The position numbers and the translations under genes were made by a program. This document shows, piece after piece, positions 17,393 through 26,092 of a stretch of 64,000 bases of DNA. The notes beneath the pieces were generated by a model. That model did no database searches and had not been told where the DNA came from. It saw only the letters and a program-made list of their open reading frames with translations. The number at the start of each line of letters is the position of its first letter. Positions within the stretch are counted from its first letter, which is position 1. This DNA is from Isosphaeraceae bacterium (GTDB lineage Bacteria; Planctomycetota; Planctomycetia; Isosphaerales; Isosphaeraceae): positions 17,849 to 81,848 of the forward strand of contig JAJPJC010000450.1 in assembly GCA_021324445.1 (NCBI GenBank), in the 5' to 3' direction.

Positions 17393-18673
17393 TCAGGCGG
17401 AGGCGTTGGTCGAAGAGGAGGTGTTGGTCTGGGAGGATGCGCCGCTGCCGGATGCCGATGTCGAGGACGAGGTCTGAGTGGAGGCGCTCCCCGAGCCGCC
17501 CTGCCCCGAGCTGGCGTTGGAGGATGACCCCGTGGAGGTCGTCGACTGCGCGGACCCGGACCCGGAGCCGGTCGAGGACGAGCCGGAGCTCGAGGTCTGG
17601 GTGGACGCCTGGCCGCCGCCGGAGGATCCGGAGCCGGTCGAGGACGAGCCCGAGGTCGAGGTCTGGGTCTGGGCGGACGAGCCGTTGGAGCCGGTCCCAC
17701 AGGCGGACGATGACCCGGATGAGCTGGTCGTCGTGGACGCCGTGTTCGACGGGCTACCCGAGGACGACGGGGTCGGGGTGGTCGTGGTTCCCGTCGGAGG
17801 GCAGGCCGAACCGGAGTTGGGCGCGGTCGTACCCGATCCAGCCTGGCCCGTGGACGAGCCCGACGAGCTGGTTGTCGTGGCGCCGGTGTTCGTCTGCGTG
17901 GTCGACGATGAGCCGCCGCCGGAAGCCGAGGCCGAGCTCCCCGTGCTGGTGTTCGCCGACGACGAGCCCGGGGATGTTGTGGTGGATGTCTGCGTGGAAG
18001 TGGTTGTGCCCGCCTGGACGCCGGAGGACGGCGCCGCGGACGGGCTGGGGGAGCTCGGCGTGGAGGAGGGCGTTGTGGAGGTCGTCGTGGTCTGAGTATT
18101 TGATGCGTTCGTGTCCGACGGGGTCGAACTGGGTGAGACCGAGGCGTGGGACGTCCACCACTTCGTCGAGAAGGTCGTCGAGGTATTCCCGGAGGTTTGC
18201 GAGCCCGACACGCTCACTGGGGGTGAGACCGTCACGGTCGGGGCCGGCGCCGGCGTGGTGCTCGCGGCCGTATTCGAGCTGCTCTGCGTGCTGGAGGTCC
18301 CCCCGCTCACGGACGGGGAGATCGTGAACGTGGGCTGAATGTTGATCGCCGGCTGGACGTTGATCATCGCCATGGCCGAGGCGTGCTGGCCTCCGTGGCG
18401 TCCATGCCGTCCCTGCGACATTCGTCCATGGTGAAAGCCCTGAGCCTGCTGTCCCTGATCCGAGGTCTGTCCCTGCTGTCCTTGGTCCGAGGTCTGTCCC
18501 TGACCGGCAGTCGCCGTCTGGAACTGGGCGACCTGGTGATTCCTCTGATGATGGCCGTGATGGAAGAACGAGAGGAGGACGCGACCCTCCAGGTCCTCGA
18601 CCAAGCCCTGGAACCTGGCCCGACGACGCGACCCTCGCTGCGCGAACCGACCGGCGACATCTTGCCCTGACAT
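17393..18673 (-). CDS. Ser/Thr/Gly-rich low-complexity surface protein with LEPR-XLL-like N-terminal motif
   Basis: A 426-residue protein. Residues 1-27 are basic, then comes LEGRVLLS at 28-35, matching the LEPR-XLL motif that begins many very large surface proteins of Planctomycetota. Residues 36-100 are rich in His and Gln with tandem TSDQGQQ units. From about 105 to the end the chain is almost entirely Ser, Thr, Gly, Ala and Asn, including near-repeats of TSSSGSSSTGSGS type. This is a mucin-like composition well suited to O-glycosylation or to a stalk. It ends abruptly without a transmembrane helix or basic tail, so it lacks a classical exosortase sorting signal. The start has AGGGAGGGG just upstream. 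It converges on the EPS locus with a 20-bp gap. Secretion and surface location are inferred. Confidence 0.72.
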   Translation of the reverse strand: MSGQDVAGRFAQRGSRRRARFQGLVEDLEGRVLLSFFHHGHHQRNHQVAQFQTATAGQGQTSDQGQQGQTSDQGQQAQGFHHGRMSQGRHGRHGGQHASAMAMINVQPAINIQPTFTISPSVSGGTSSTQSSSNTAASTTPAPAPTVTVSPPVSVSGSQTSGNTSTTFSTKWWTSHASVSPSSTPSDTNASNTQTTTTSTTPSSTPSSPSPSAAPSSGVQAGTTTSTQTSTTTSPGSSSANTSTGSSASASGGGSSSTTQTNTGATTTSSSGSSTGQAGSGTTAPNSGSACPPTGTTTTPTPSSSGSPSNTASTTTSSSGSSSACGTGSNGSSAQTQTSTSGSSSTGSGSSGGGQASTQTSSSGSSSTGSGSGSAQSTTSTGSSSNASSGQGGSGSASTQTSSSTSASGSGASSQTNTSSSTNASA

Positions 18674-19075
18674 GGACCCCTCCCTAGGTCTAAACGCTCA
18701 ACGTAACTCATCGTCGAGAACCGATCATCCCTGATTCGGGTTCACGAGCAAGCACCCCAGCGAGAGAGGACGTCGGATTGAGTTGGATCGGCAAGTCCCT
18801 GCGAATCCTTGAGGAATTCTCCAGATTGACCCTTGCGATTCTCCCGATGACCCACACTGGGCAAGGGAATCGATCTGGGCAAGACGCCTTTGTTCTCTCA
18901 GGACCTGAGCGACCGATCGCACGCGCCGAAGCAGGGTTTGATCGTATCTCCGGTTCTCGCCCCGCTGCCGTGTCCTCTCTCGCCGGGGTTCGTGCACTCG
19001 TACAATGACCAACCGGGTCGGAAGTGTGCCACGGGATTTCCCGGGGTTTCCCCTGGACAAGTTTCCGGCGGCCCT
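18674..19075. other. Intergenic region, no gene recognised
   Basis: About 400 bp between the Ser/Thr-rich gene, whose 5' end faces it, and the 3' end of the enolase-superfamily gene. Short open frames on both strands have no recognisable family, weak starts and conflicting frames. It presumably holds the promoter of the surface protein; no clear -35/-10 pair was found. Confidence 0.5.
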
Positions 19076-20191
19076 TCAGGCCGCGGGGGAGGCGACGACA
19101 CACGCGGGCCGGCCCAGCACGTCCATCCGGGGCGTGATCCCGAGTCCCGGCGCCGTTGAGGCCGCCATCCGACCCGCCACCCGCCGGGGCGCGCCCTCGG
19201 CGGTGCTGACGGTGACGTAACTGTTGAAATCGGTAGCCGTGAACAAGAGTTCCGGCGGCGTGCTGTGCGCCAGGTGGGCGATGGCGGCGGTCGTGACGTC
19301 GCCGCCCCAGCTATCCTCGATGGTCATGGCAATCCCGAGCGCGACGCAGAGGTCGCGGGCCTGCCGGGTCTTGGTCAGGCCGCCGAACTTGCTGATCTTG
19401 AGGTTGACAACGTCCATGGCCCCGTCGGCGTGTCCGCGCAGGAGTGGATCGAGCGCGTCGATCACCTCGTCGAGCACGAAGGGATGATCGCAATGCCGGC
19501 GAACGGTGAGGCACTCCTCATAACTGCGGCACGGCTGCTCGATGTAGACATCAACGTCGCGCACGGCCCGGACAACGCGGAGGGCATCGTGCATCAGCCA
19601 GCCGGTGTTGGCGTCGGCGACCAGGCGGTCGCCCGGCTGGAGCTCGGCCGCCACGGCGCGGATCCGCTCGACATCGACCTCGGGATCACCGCCCACTTTC
19701 AACTGGAATCTCCGATATCCCTCGGCGCGATAGCCGGCCACGCGCCGCGCCATGGCCTCGGGCGTCTCCTGCGAGATCGCCCGATACAGGACGAAGTCGG
19801 CGCCGTAACGGCCGCCCAGCAGCAGGCAGACCGGCTGATTCGTCACCTTGCCGAGGATGTCCCAGCACGCCATGTCGATCGCCGACTTCACATAGGGGTG
19901 GCCTTGAAGGGCGGCGTCCATGCGCCGGTTCAGCCGGCCGAGCTGTCTCGGGTCTTCCCCGAGCAGGTGCGGCCCGAGCTCGGCGATCCCGGCCCGAACC
20001 CCCTGGGCATAGGCCGGCAGATAAAAGGGTCCGAGCGGGCAGACCTCGCCGTAGCCCGTGATCCCTTCGTCCGTCTCGACCGCCACGATCGTGCTGTCGA
20101 AGACGGACACCGACTTGCCGCCCGACCAGTTGTAGCTCCCCTCGTGCAGGGGCAATTCGACACGGTAGGCGAGGATCCGGGTGATCTTCAT
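19076..20191 (-). CDS. Enolase-superfamily (mandelate racemase/muconate lactonizing) enzyme, probable cis-3-hydroxy-L-proline dehydratase
   Basis: A 371-residue MLE-subgroup enzyme. The capping domain is at residues 1-125 and the (beta/alpha) barrel follows. Metal ligands are visible in order: Asp in VADANTGW, Glu in VYIEQPC and Asp/Glu in FVLDEVID. The general-base lysines fit KVGG at the end of strand 2 and NLKISKFGG at strand 6, and the usual acidic residues lie in TIEDSWGGD. The first Lys of the typical KxK is replaced by Gln (FQLKVG). Members of this subgroup beside hydroxyproline epimerase genes have been shown to dehydrate cis-3-hydroxy-L-proline to pyrroline-2-carboxylate. That context is why I prefer this substrate; another acid-sugar or dipeptide activity is possible. 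It is the last gene of the minus-strand cluster, 28 bp after the oxidase. Confidence 0.7.
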   Translation of the reverse strand: MKITRILAYRVELPLHEGSYNWSGGKSVSVFDSTIVAVETDEGITGYGEVCPLGPFYLPAYAQGVRAGIAELGPHLLGEDPRQLGRLNRRMDAALQGHPYVKSAIDMACWDILGKVTNQPVCLLLGGRYGADFVLYRAISQETPEAMARRVAGYRAEGYRRFQLKVGGDPEVDVERIRAVAAELQPGDRLVADANTGWLMHDALRVVRAVRDVDVYIEQPCRSYEECLTVRRHCDHPFVLDEVIDALDPLLRGHADGAMDVVNLKISKFGGLTKTRQARDLCVALGIAMTIEDSWGGDVTTAAIAHLAHSTPPELLFTATDFNSYVTVSTAEGAPRRVAGRMAASTAPGLGITPRMDVLGRPACVVASPAA

Positions 20192-20219
20192 AGAAGGATG
20201 GCCTGTCTCGATTGAGCAA

Positions 20220-21479
20220 TCAGAACCGGCTGACGCGATACGGCGTCGGGTCGATGTGCGGCGGAGAGCCGCCGATCAATTCGGCGACGAGCTTGCCCGT
20301 CGCCGGGGCCATCGACAGGCCCAGCATGTTGTGCCCGGCCGCGATGACGACGTTCTCGTACTTCGGGCTGCGGTCGATGATCGGCAGGCTGTCGTAGGTC
20401 ATCGGCCGCCAGCCGAACCACTCTTCCTGGATCGGCTCGCAGTACGGCTCGCGGAGATACGGCGCGGCGCCGTCCTTGAGGAGCTGGAGCCGCTGCGGGC
20501 GGATCGAGTCGTCGTAGCCGGCGAACTCCATGGTCGAGCCCAGCCGGTAGCCCGATTGGAACGGCGTGACGGCCACGCGGGTCTCGGGGAAGATCAGGGG
20601 TATCTTGGGACAGACGGCCGGCCGGGGCATCGTGATGCTGTACCCCTTGCCCGGCTGGATCGGGATGCGACAGCCCAGGTGCTCGTTCCAGAGCGGCGTC
20701 CAGGCGCCGGTGGCGACGATGAAAACGTCGGCGGAGAGGTCGCCCTGTTCGGTCTGCGCGGCCGAGGCCCGGCCATGGTTCGCCACAAAGCCGCGGAACG
20801 CGCAGTTCGCGCGGGTGGTCACGCCGCCGGCTTCGAGGACCTGCCGCCAGGCCCGCATCAGCTTGTCCGGCCGGAGATGGGCGTCGTCGTGGTGATACCA
20901 GCCCCCGGCCAGGCCGGGCTGGAGGGCCGGCTCGAGCTCGAGGAGCTCGGCCGCGTCCAGCCGGCGGGCCGGGCAGGCGAACACCTCGCTCATCAGCCGG
21001 TCGGTCCCGGCGTACGCCTCCATCTCCCGCGGGGATCGGTAGGCGAACAGCATCCCGCGCGACTCGAATTCGCAATCCAGGGCTTCGCGCTCGATCAGCT
21101 CCGGATACAGCGCCCGCGAGGAGAGGAGCAGCGGCTGGATGGCGCGGCCGGCGGCGATCATGTCGCGCTGGTTGCACCGCCGCGCGAAGTGCAGCAGCCA
21201 CGACCAGAGCGCCGGGTCGAGCCGCGGCTTGATCGAGAAGGGGGAATTCGGCTGGAGAAGGCTCTTGAGTGCCATGCCGACCATCCCCGGCTCGGCCAGG
21301 GGCAGGACGTGGCTCGGACAGATGAACCCACAGTTGGCGTGCGAGCTGCCGCGGGCGAACGCGCCGCGATCGATCAAAGTCACCTGCCAGCCGTCCCGCA
21401 TCAGGTAATACGCGCACGAGGTCCCGATGACCCCACTGCCGATGACGAGAGCGGACCGCTCGGCCGGCCGGGCGCTCAT
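20220..21479 (-). CDS. FAD-dependent D-amino-acid oxidoreductase, probable cis-4-hydroxy-D-proline dehydrogenase
   Basis: A 419-residue DAO-family flavoprotein. The N-terminal dinucleotide-binding motif is VIGSGVIGTSCAYYL, followed by an acidic/aromatic second strand (VTLIDR) and the SSHANCGFICPS loop typical of DadA/HypO-like enzymes. The C-terminal FAD-contact region includes GWRPMTYDSLPIIDR and AAGHNMLGLSMAPATGKL. In the pathway it would oxidise cis-4-hydroxy-D-proline from the epimerase to pyrroline-4-hydroxy-2-carboxylate. It overlaps the upstream epimerase gene by 4 bp (ATGA arrangement), which implies translational coupling. No signal peptide is visible, so it probably acts on the cytoplasmic face of the membrane. 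The electron acceptor is unknown. A generic D-amino-acid dehydrogenase is the alternative call. Confidence 0.8.
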   Translation of the reverse strand: MSARPAERSALVIGSGVIGTSCAYYLMRDGWQVTLIDRGAFARGSSHANCGFICPSHVLPLAEPGMVGMALKSLLQPNSPFSIKPRLDPALWSWLLHFARRCNQRDMIAAGRAIQPLLLSSRALYPELIEREALDCEFESRGMLFAYRSPREMEAYAGTDRLMSEVFACPARRLDAAELLELEPALQPGLAGGWYHHDDAHLRPDKLMRAWRQVLEAGGVTTRANCAFRGFVANHGRASAAQTEQGDLSADVFIVATGAWTPLWNEHLGCRIPIQPGKGYSITMPRPAVCPKIPLIFPETRVAVTPFQSGYRLGSTMEFAGYDDSIRPQRLQLLKDGAAPYLREPYCEPIQEEWFGWRPMTYDSLPIIDRSPKYENVVIAAGHNMLGLSMAPATGKLVAELIGGSPPHIDPTPYRVSRF

Positions 21480-22420
21480 GGTCGAATGCCCCAGGCGAAG
21501 GGGTCGGCCGGGTCGAGGATCAGTGTGGACTCGGCGCTGACGTAGGCCGTGCCGCGGATCCGCGGCCGGACCCGTCCCGCGACGATCCGCGCCGAGGCTT
21601 CGAACAGGCTGCCGATGATGCTCTCCTGCCGCCAGACCTGGCCCTCGGCGAGCCGGCCGTCGGCGACCAGGCAGGCGATCGTGGCACTGGTGCCGGTGCC
21701 GCAGGGAGAGCGGTCGTAGGCCCGGCCCGGGCAGAGCACGAAGTTCTTGCTGTCGGCGCCGGGGAGACTCGGCGGCCCGATCAGCTCAATGTGGTCGATC
21801 TCGGCGCCGCCGGTCCCACGGATTCCCTGCGCCCACAGGGCCTGGCGGAGGCCCCAGGTCACCTCGGTGAGCCGTTCGACATTCGCAACCCTCAAGGTCT
21901 CACCATGCTCGTGCACGAGGAAGAACCAGTTGCCGCCCCAGGCCACATCGCCGACGTAGGTTCGGAGACCCGGGACCTCGACTGACACATCCTTGGCCAG
22001 CCGGTAACTCTCGACGTTGTCGATCGTGACCGTGTTGGGACCATCGAGCGTGACCGCGACCGTCCCGACCGGGGTCTCGAGCCGGTGCGTACCATCGCCG
22101 ATCCGCCCCAGGTGCGCCAGCGCCACGGCGACCCCGATCGTCCCGTGGCCGCACATGCCAAGGTAGCCGACGTTGTTGAAGAAGATGACGCCCGCGGCGG
22201 CCGTCGGATCGATGGGCTCGAGCACCAGCGCGCCGACCATGACGTCCGATCCCCGAGGCTCGTTGACCACCGCCGATCGAAAGCGGTCGTGCCGGTCGCG
22301 GAAGATCCCCAGCCGCTCGGCCAACGGGCCGGTGCCTAGCTCGGGACCGCCCGCGATCACCACTCGGGTCGGCTCACCGCCAGTATGTGTGTCGATCACA
22401 TGGATTTTGTTATTGGTCAT
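21476..22420 (-). CDS. Proline racemase family, 4-hydroxyproline 2-epimerase
   Basis: A 314-residue pyridoxal-independent epimerase with both catalytic cysteines, Cys90 in MCGHGTIG and Cys240 in DRSPCGTGT. Two cysteines indicate a racemase or epimerase. The related trans-3-hydroxyproline dehydratases carry Thr at the second site. DTHTGGEPTRVV near the N-terminus is the family signature. It should interconvert trans-4-hydroxy-L-proline and cis-4-hydroxy-D-proline, the first step of hydroxyproline breakdown. The start codon and first four codons (MTNN) lie inside an inverted-repeat element, and no Shine-Dalgarno sequence is seen before them. The conserved family N-terminus begins four to five residues later, so the start is about right. 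Confidence 0.85.
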   Translation of the reverse strand: MTNNKIHVIDTHTGGEPTRVVIAGGPELGTGPLAERLGIFRDRHDRFRSAVVNEPRGSDVMVGALVLEPIDPTAAAGVIFFNNVGYLGMCGHGTIGVAVALAHLGRIGDGTHRLETPVGTVAVTLDGPNTVTIDNVESYRLAKDVSVEVPGLRTYVGDVAWGGNWFFLVHEHGETLRVANVERLTEVTWGLRQALWAQGIRGTGGAEIDHIELIGPPSLPGADSKNFVLCPGRAYDRSPCGTGTSATIACLVADGRLAEGQVWRQESIIGSLFEASARIVAGRVRPRIRGTAYVSAESTLILDPADPFAWGIRP

Positions 22421-22563
22421 TGGTTACTGGTTATTTGTTGTCGGACGCGGAGCATTTTCCATCGTCCTCGGCCCCGGGGTTTTCTTATTGCCGCTCCCAC
22501 GCGCCGGCGCAGTGCCGCGGTGGTCTGATGACCAACAACCAGTAACTAATGATCAATAACTAA
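22409..22563. repeat. Inverted repeat of ATTGGTCATTGGTTACTGG type
   Basis: The left arm at 22409-22440 (ATTGGTCATTGGTTACTGG) and the right arm at about 22531-22563 (reverse-complement CCAGTAACTAATGATCAAT) flank a GC-rich core. The element fills the gap between the DapA-like and epimerase genes. Its left arm contains the ATG of the epimerase. Confidence 0.75.
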
Positions 22564-23457
22564 TCACGAAGGTCGGGTCGCGATCGCCCGGCGGATGATG
22601 GCCTGGATCCGTTCACGCTCCTCGCCAATCAGGGGCAGACGCGGAGCGCGGACGGTTTCGGAGCCCAGCCCGCACTCCTGCTGGGCGAGCTTGATGTACT
22701 GGACCAGCTTGGGATGAGTATCCAGGTGCAAGACCGGCGTGTACCAGCGGTAGACCGCGCGCGCTTCCTCCCAGCGCCCGGCCGTGGCGAGGTCCCAGAG
22801 CAGCCGGTTCTCCGCCGGAAAGGCGTTGACCAGCCCCGAGACCCACCCGGTCGCGCCCAGGAGCAGGCTCTCGAGGACCAGGTCATCGACCCCGCAGAAG
22901 AGCGTGTAGCGATCGCCGCAGGCGTTCTTCAAGTCGGTGATCCGCCGGACGTTCTCCGACGATTCCTTGATCGCCGCCAGGTTCGGCTCATCGGCGAGGT
23001 CAACAAACATCTCGGGCGTGATGTCCACATGGTACGACACGGGATTGTTGTAGACCATGATCGGCAAGTCGGTCGCTCGCGCGACGGCGCGATAATGGGC
23101 CATCGCCTCGCGCGAGTCCGATTTGTACACCATGCCCGGCAACACCATCAGGCCGGCAACCCCGATCCGACGGGCGTCTTCGGCGAACCGGCAGGCCAGC
23201 GCCGTCGTGCACTCGGCGACGCCGGTCAGCACCGGTACCCGCCGGCCGACGTGCTCGACCGCCGCGCGGAGGACCGCCACCTTCTCGGCGTACTCCAGCG
23301 AGCAGTTCTCGCCCACGGTTCCCAGCAGGATCAGGCCATGAATGCCGGCCTCGATCATCCGATCCAGGTGGGCCAGCGTCGCCGGGATGTCCAGCGCCTG
23401 GTCGGGCTGAAACTGGGTCGTGGCCGCCGGGAAGACGCCTTTCCACGAGGCGCTCAT
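22564..23457 (-). CDS. DapA/N-acetylneuraminate lyase family, probable pyrroline-4-hydroxy-2-carboxylate deaminase
   Basis: A 297-residue class I aldolase of the dihydrodipicolinate synthase family. The Schiff-base lysine is Lys164 in AAIKESS, the catalytic tyrosine is Tyr136 in MVYNNP, and the substrate carboxylate loop GTVGENCSL is close to the usual GTTGE. In a hydroxyproline cluster the expected reaction is deamination and dehydration of pyrroline-4-hydroxy-2-carboxylate to 2-oxoglutarate semialdehyde. It is the first gene of the minus-strand run and is separated from the epimerase by the palindromic repeat, so the two may not be tightly co-translated. The aldehyde dehydrogenase needed to finish the pathway is not in the window. 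A lyase for another 2-keto acid is the alternative. Confidence 0.78.
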   Translation of the reverse strand: MSASWKGVFPAATTQFQPDQALDIPATLAHLDRMIEAGIHGLILLGTVGENCSLEYAEKVAVLRAAVEHVGRRVPVLTGVAECTTALACRFAEDARRIGVAGLMVLPGMVYKSDSREAMAHYRAVARATDLPIMVYNNPVSYHVDITPEMFVDLADEPNLAAIKESSENVRRITDLKNACGDRYTLFCGVDDLVLESLLLGATGWVSGLVNAFPAENRLLWDLATAGRWEEARAVYRWYTPVLHLDTHPKLVQYIKLAQQECGLGSETVRAPRLPLIGEERERIQAIIRRAIATRPS

Positions 23458-24749
23458 GTTCGTGCTTCTCCAAAGCCGGTATCGACGATGAGCCCGGTCC
23501 GAACCCCCCAGCTCAATTCCCAGCAGGATAAACGCTCGGCGCGCGGAAGGGAAGTCCGCCGATGCCGCTCAACCATGGCGAGCGCTGGAGCTCTCGATTC
23601 GATGGTGCCGGAACCAGCCGGGTGACTCGCTGAGTTCCCTGCGTCCGACTGGCCCACGCCTGCTCCCACCCTGGCGCAAAGGCGCCCCCCGACAGTAGAC
23701 CCGTGGAGATCCCCAATGCCCACGACACGGTTGCTCGCCGGCGCGGCGCTCAATCTCCCCCGCCGGCGCGGATGGATCTCGCTGGGTGATGGCAGATCAC
23801 GCACCGATACACCAGCCGCGGCGTCGGTCAGTCCGGCCCCCGTGGACAGCGCCGTCATTCGCACCCCGACTTCTCAGCACGTTCCAGCCTGCACACGACC
23901 GCTCGCACGGATCCATGTCCTCGCCGCAGCCAGGGGAGCATGATGTGCCGTTCCCGCGTTTCCACCGCGGAATCCCAAGGCCCTCGGAAAAAAAATCTTC
24001 CTTAACAAAGCTCATACGCCGGCGCCGAGGCCAGCGAAATCTGGTGTGATCAATCTCCATTAGTCCCAGGTGACCTTCATGTTAGGATATTTGGGTCCAC
24101 TGAGACTATCATTCACTGATTCGATTGTCATCGCATTTCCTCATGGGACAGCGCCAGTGCGGGACTGGACGGCGGGTCGTTCTTCGCCTATGATGGCGCC
24201 GGATGAATTCGTTCGGTCTGGAAGCGACGCCCGGTCCGGGCAATCCGGCACCGGTCTCGGCCAGGGAATGGGCAGGACGAGATGACCCACCCAGGAACAG
24301 TGTAGGGGAAGGTCGGACGGACCGATGTCGCATCGGTCCACCCCTCCGGACGCAATCGTGCTCGCGCCTCGGAGTCCCCACAGGCCAACGGACAGCATCC
24401 GCCTCACCCCGAGCTTGCTCGAAGCGACGAGCGTCCTACCGCTTGTGGTCGTGCTCTCTCGTCGGCCCGCGTGATTGGTGCGCGCGCTAGCGGATCGATA
24501 CGAACGCGCGGAGCATCAAGATTCGTTCCGGACCAATTGCCGCAGCGACCGGTCATCGGGGGCTCGAGCCGGCTCGGCCTGAGGTCGTGCGTGTCGGTGC
24601 AACGGTTATGGCATGCGGGACGACCGCGATTGCGCGTTCGGTTTCCGCGGGCGCCTGCGGTGCGCGCATCCGGGTGGTGCGCGATCCGGCGATGAGCCGT
24701 ACCGGGCAGACGCCGATTGTCTCTCTCACGCCTTCTCGGGAGATCATCA
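23458..24749. other. 1.3-kb intergenic region, no gene recognised
   Basis: Short frames on both strands are mutually overlapping and none has a recognisable family or convincing start context. The base composition is less extreme than the flanking genes, with A/T-richer stretches near 23985-24130 (an A8 run, and TTAGGATATTTGG). The 5' end of the hydroxyproline cluster and the 5' end of the DUF1559 gene both face it, so it should contain divergent promoters and could hold a non-coding RNA or decayed genes. None of these can be pinned down from sequence alone. Confidence 0.5.
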
Positions 24750-25910
24750 ATGAAGCACGAACGCCGTGGGTTCACTCTGATCGAGCTGCTGGTCGTGATC
24801 GCGATCATTGCGGTGCTGATCGCCTTGCTGTTGCCGGCGGTGCAAGCGGCCCGCGAGGCCGCGCGCCGCGCGCAGTGCGTGAACAACTTGAAGCAATTGG
24901 GCTTGGCGGCCCAGAACTACGTCTCCTCAAATAGCTCCTTGCCACCGCAAACGAGCTGGCCCACGATGGCGGCCAACGCCACGGGCAATCCCCTGGGCTA
25001 TCAATGGGGATTCAACTGGTATTACGCCATCCTGCCCTTCCTCGAACAGACGCCGGTCTACAATGCCGTGAACTTCTACCTCTCGCCCATGATGCCCCAG
25101 CAGATCACGGCGGCCACCATGAAGGTGAGCACGCTCCTCTGCCCTGACGAAGCAGCGAACCTCCAGCTCTTCCCGGTCAGCGCGATTGGCTCGACGGGTT
25201 ACTCCGGCTACTTCGCGGTTTCCAACTACGTCGGCAACTACGGCGGTCCCGCGGCGATCATGCCGTACAGCGGGACCATCATTCCGGAATATAACGTCGA
25301 AGGGATGTCGACGACGTCAACCTCGTTGACAGGCCAGCTCCAGATCGTCCGTCTGGCCTCGATCACCGACGGCACGTCCAACACGGGACTGTTCAGCGAA
25401 CGACTCATCGCCTACAGTCCGTATGGCAGTACCTCGACGGTTTACCCCAACGGAACGAACGCCCTCCGCGCGATCTTCCAGGGGACGTACGCAGCCGCAC
25501 CGAACTCCGTCATGATCGGCACGTTGACGACGTCCAACCCGGCGATGTTGTTCGCTCAGGGATGCCAGTCCATTCCCGCCACCACACCCGCCCTGTGGAC
25601 CGCATCGGTCGGCATGGAGATGATCGCCGGACATCCCGCCTATCTCACCTTGTCGAGCTACAGTCACTGGACTGCGCCCAATACCCCCCCCTGTCAGAAC
25701 TCGATCGACCCCTGGAATGTGGGGCCGACGGGAGTGGGGTATATCGGCCCTTATGGCGCGCCCACGGCGAACAGCCTGCATCCGGGCGGCGTGAATGTGT
25801 GCTTCTGCGACGGCTCCGTGCATTTCATCAAGAACAGCGTCAATCTCGTCACGTGGTGGGCGCTCGGCAGCCGAGGCATGGGCGAGGTGGTCAGCTCGGA
25901 CTCGTATTGA
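24750..25910 (+). CDS. DUF1559 domain protein with type IV pilin-like N-terminus
   Basis: A 386-residue member of a family greatly expanded in Planctomycetota. It has a prepilin leader, MKHERRGFTLIELLVVIAII, with the peptidase site between Gly and Phe and Glu at mature position 5. The hydrophobic helix continues to LLLPAVQAAREAARRAQC, then the hallmark NNLKQLGLAAQNY begins the DUF1559 domain. The C-terminus carries the family signature HPGGVNVCFCDGSVHFI. Such proteins are probably exported and anchored like pseudopilins; their function is unknown. GGGAGA precedes the ATG. It stands alone, with the gene-free region upstream and no pilus assembly genes nearby. The open frame extends to 24717, but the leader makes the ATG at 24750 the natural start. 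Confidence 0.92.
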   Translation: MKHERRGFTLIELLVVIAIIAVLIALLLPAVQAAREAARRAQCVNNLKQLGLAAQNYVSSNSSLPPQTSWPTMAANATGNPLGYQWGFNWYYAILPFLEQTPVYNAVNFYLSPMMPQQITAATMKVSTLLCPDEAANLQLFPVSAIGSTGYSGYFAVSNYVGNYGGPAAIMPYSGTIIPEYNVEGMSTTSTSLTGQLQIVRLASITDGTSNTGLFSERLIAYSPYGSTSTVYPNGTNALRAIFQGTYAAAPNSVMIGTLTTSNPAMLFAQGCQSIPATTPALWTASVGMEMIAGHPAYLTLSSYSHWTAPNTPPCQNSIDPWNVGPTGVGYIGPYGAPTANSLHPGGVNVCFCDGSVHFIKNSVNLVTWWALGSRGMGEVVSSDSY

Positions 25911-26092
25911 GTTACCGGGATCGGCGTCTCTCGTGATCGAACCGGTCCTCTTGAACCGGAGTCGGAATCAAGCCGTCGGGGCGCGGGGGGGGAGGGGTCC
26001 CTACCTCCTCCGCCTCTTCAAACGGGACGTGCCTAGGCTCGTTCGCCAGCGACGTACCCTGGCGGGCCGGTCCGTTTCGCCATCAATTCGTC

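Noticed and set aside
17478..18095. Plus-strand acidic repeat frame (PEPVEDEPELEVWV type)
   Set aside because: It is a shadow of the S/T/G repeats read on the other strand. No start context and no family.
18390..18670. Plus-strand frame with a Leu-rich repeat (SLLSLIRGLSLLSLVRGL)
   Set aside because: It is the complement of the Gln/Ser repeats at the start of the Ser/Thr-rich gene, which has a ribosome-binding site and a LEPR-XLL motif.
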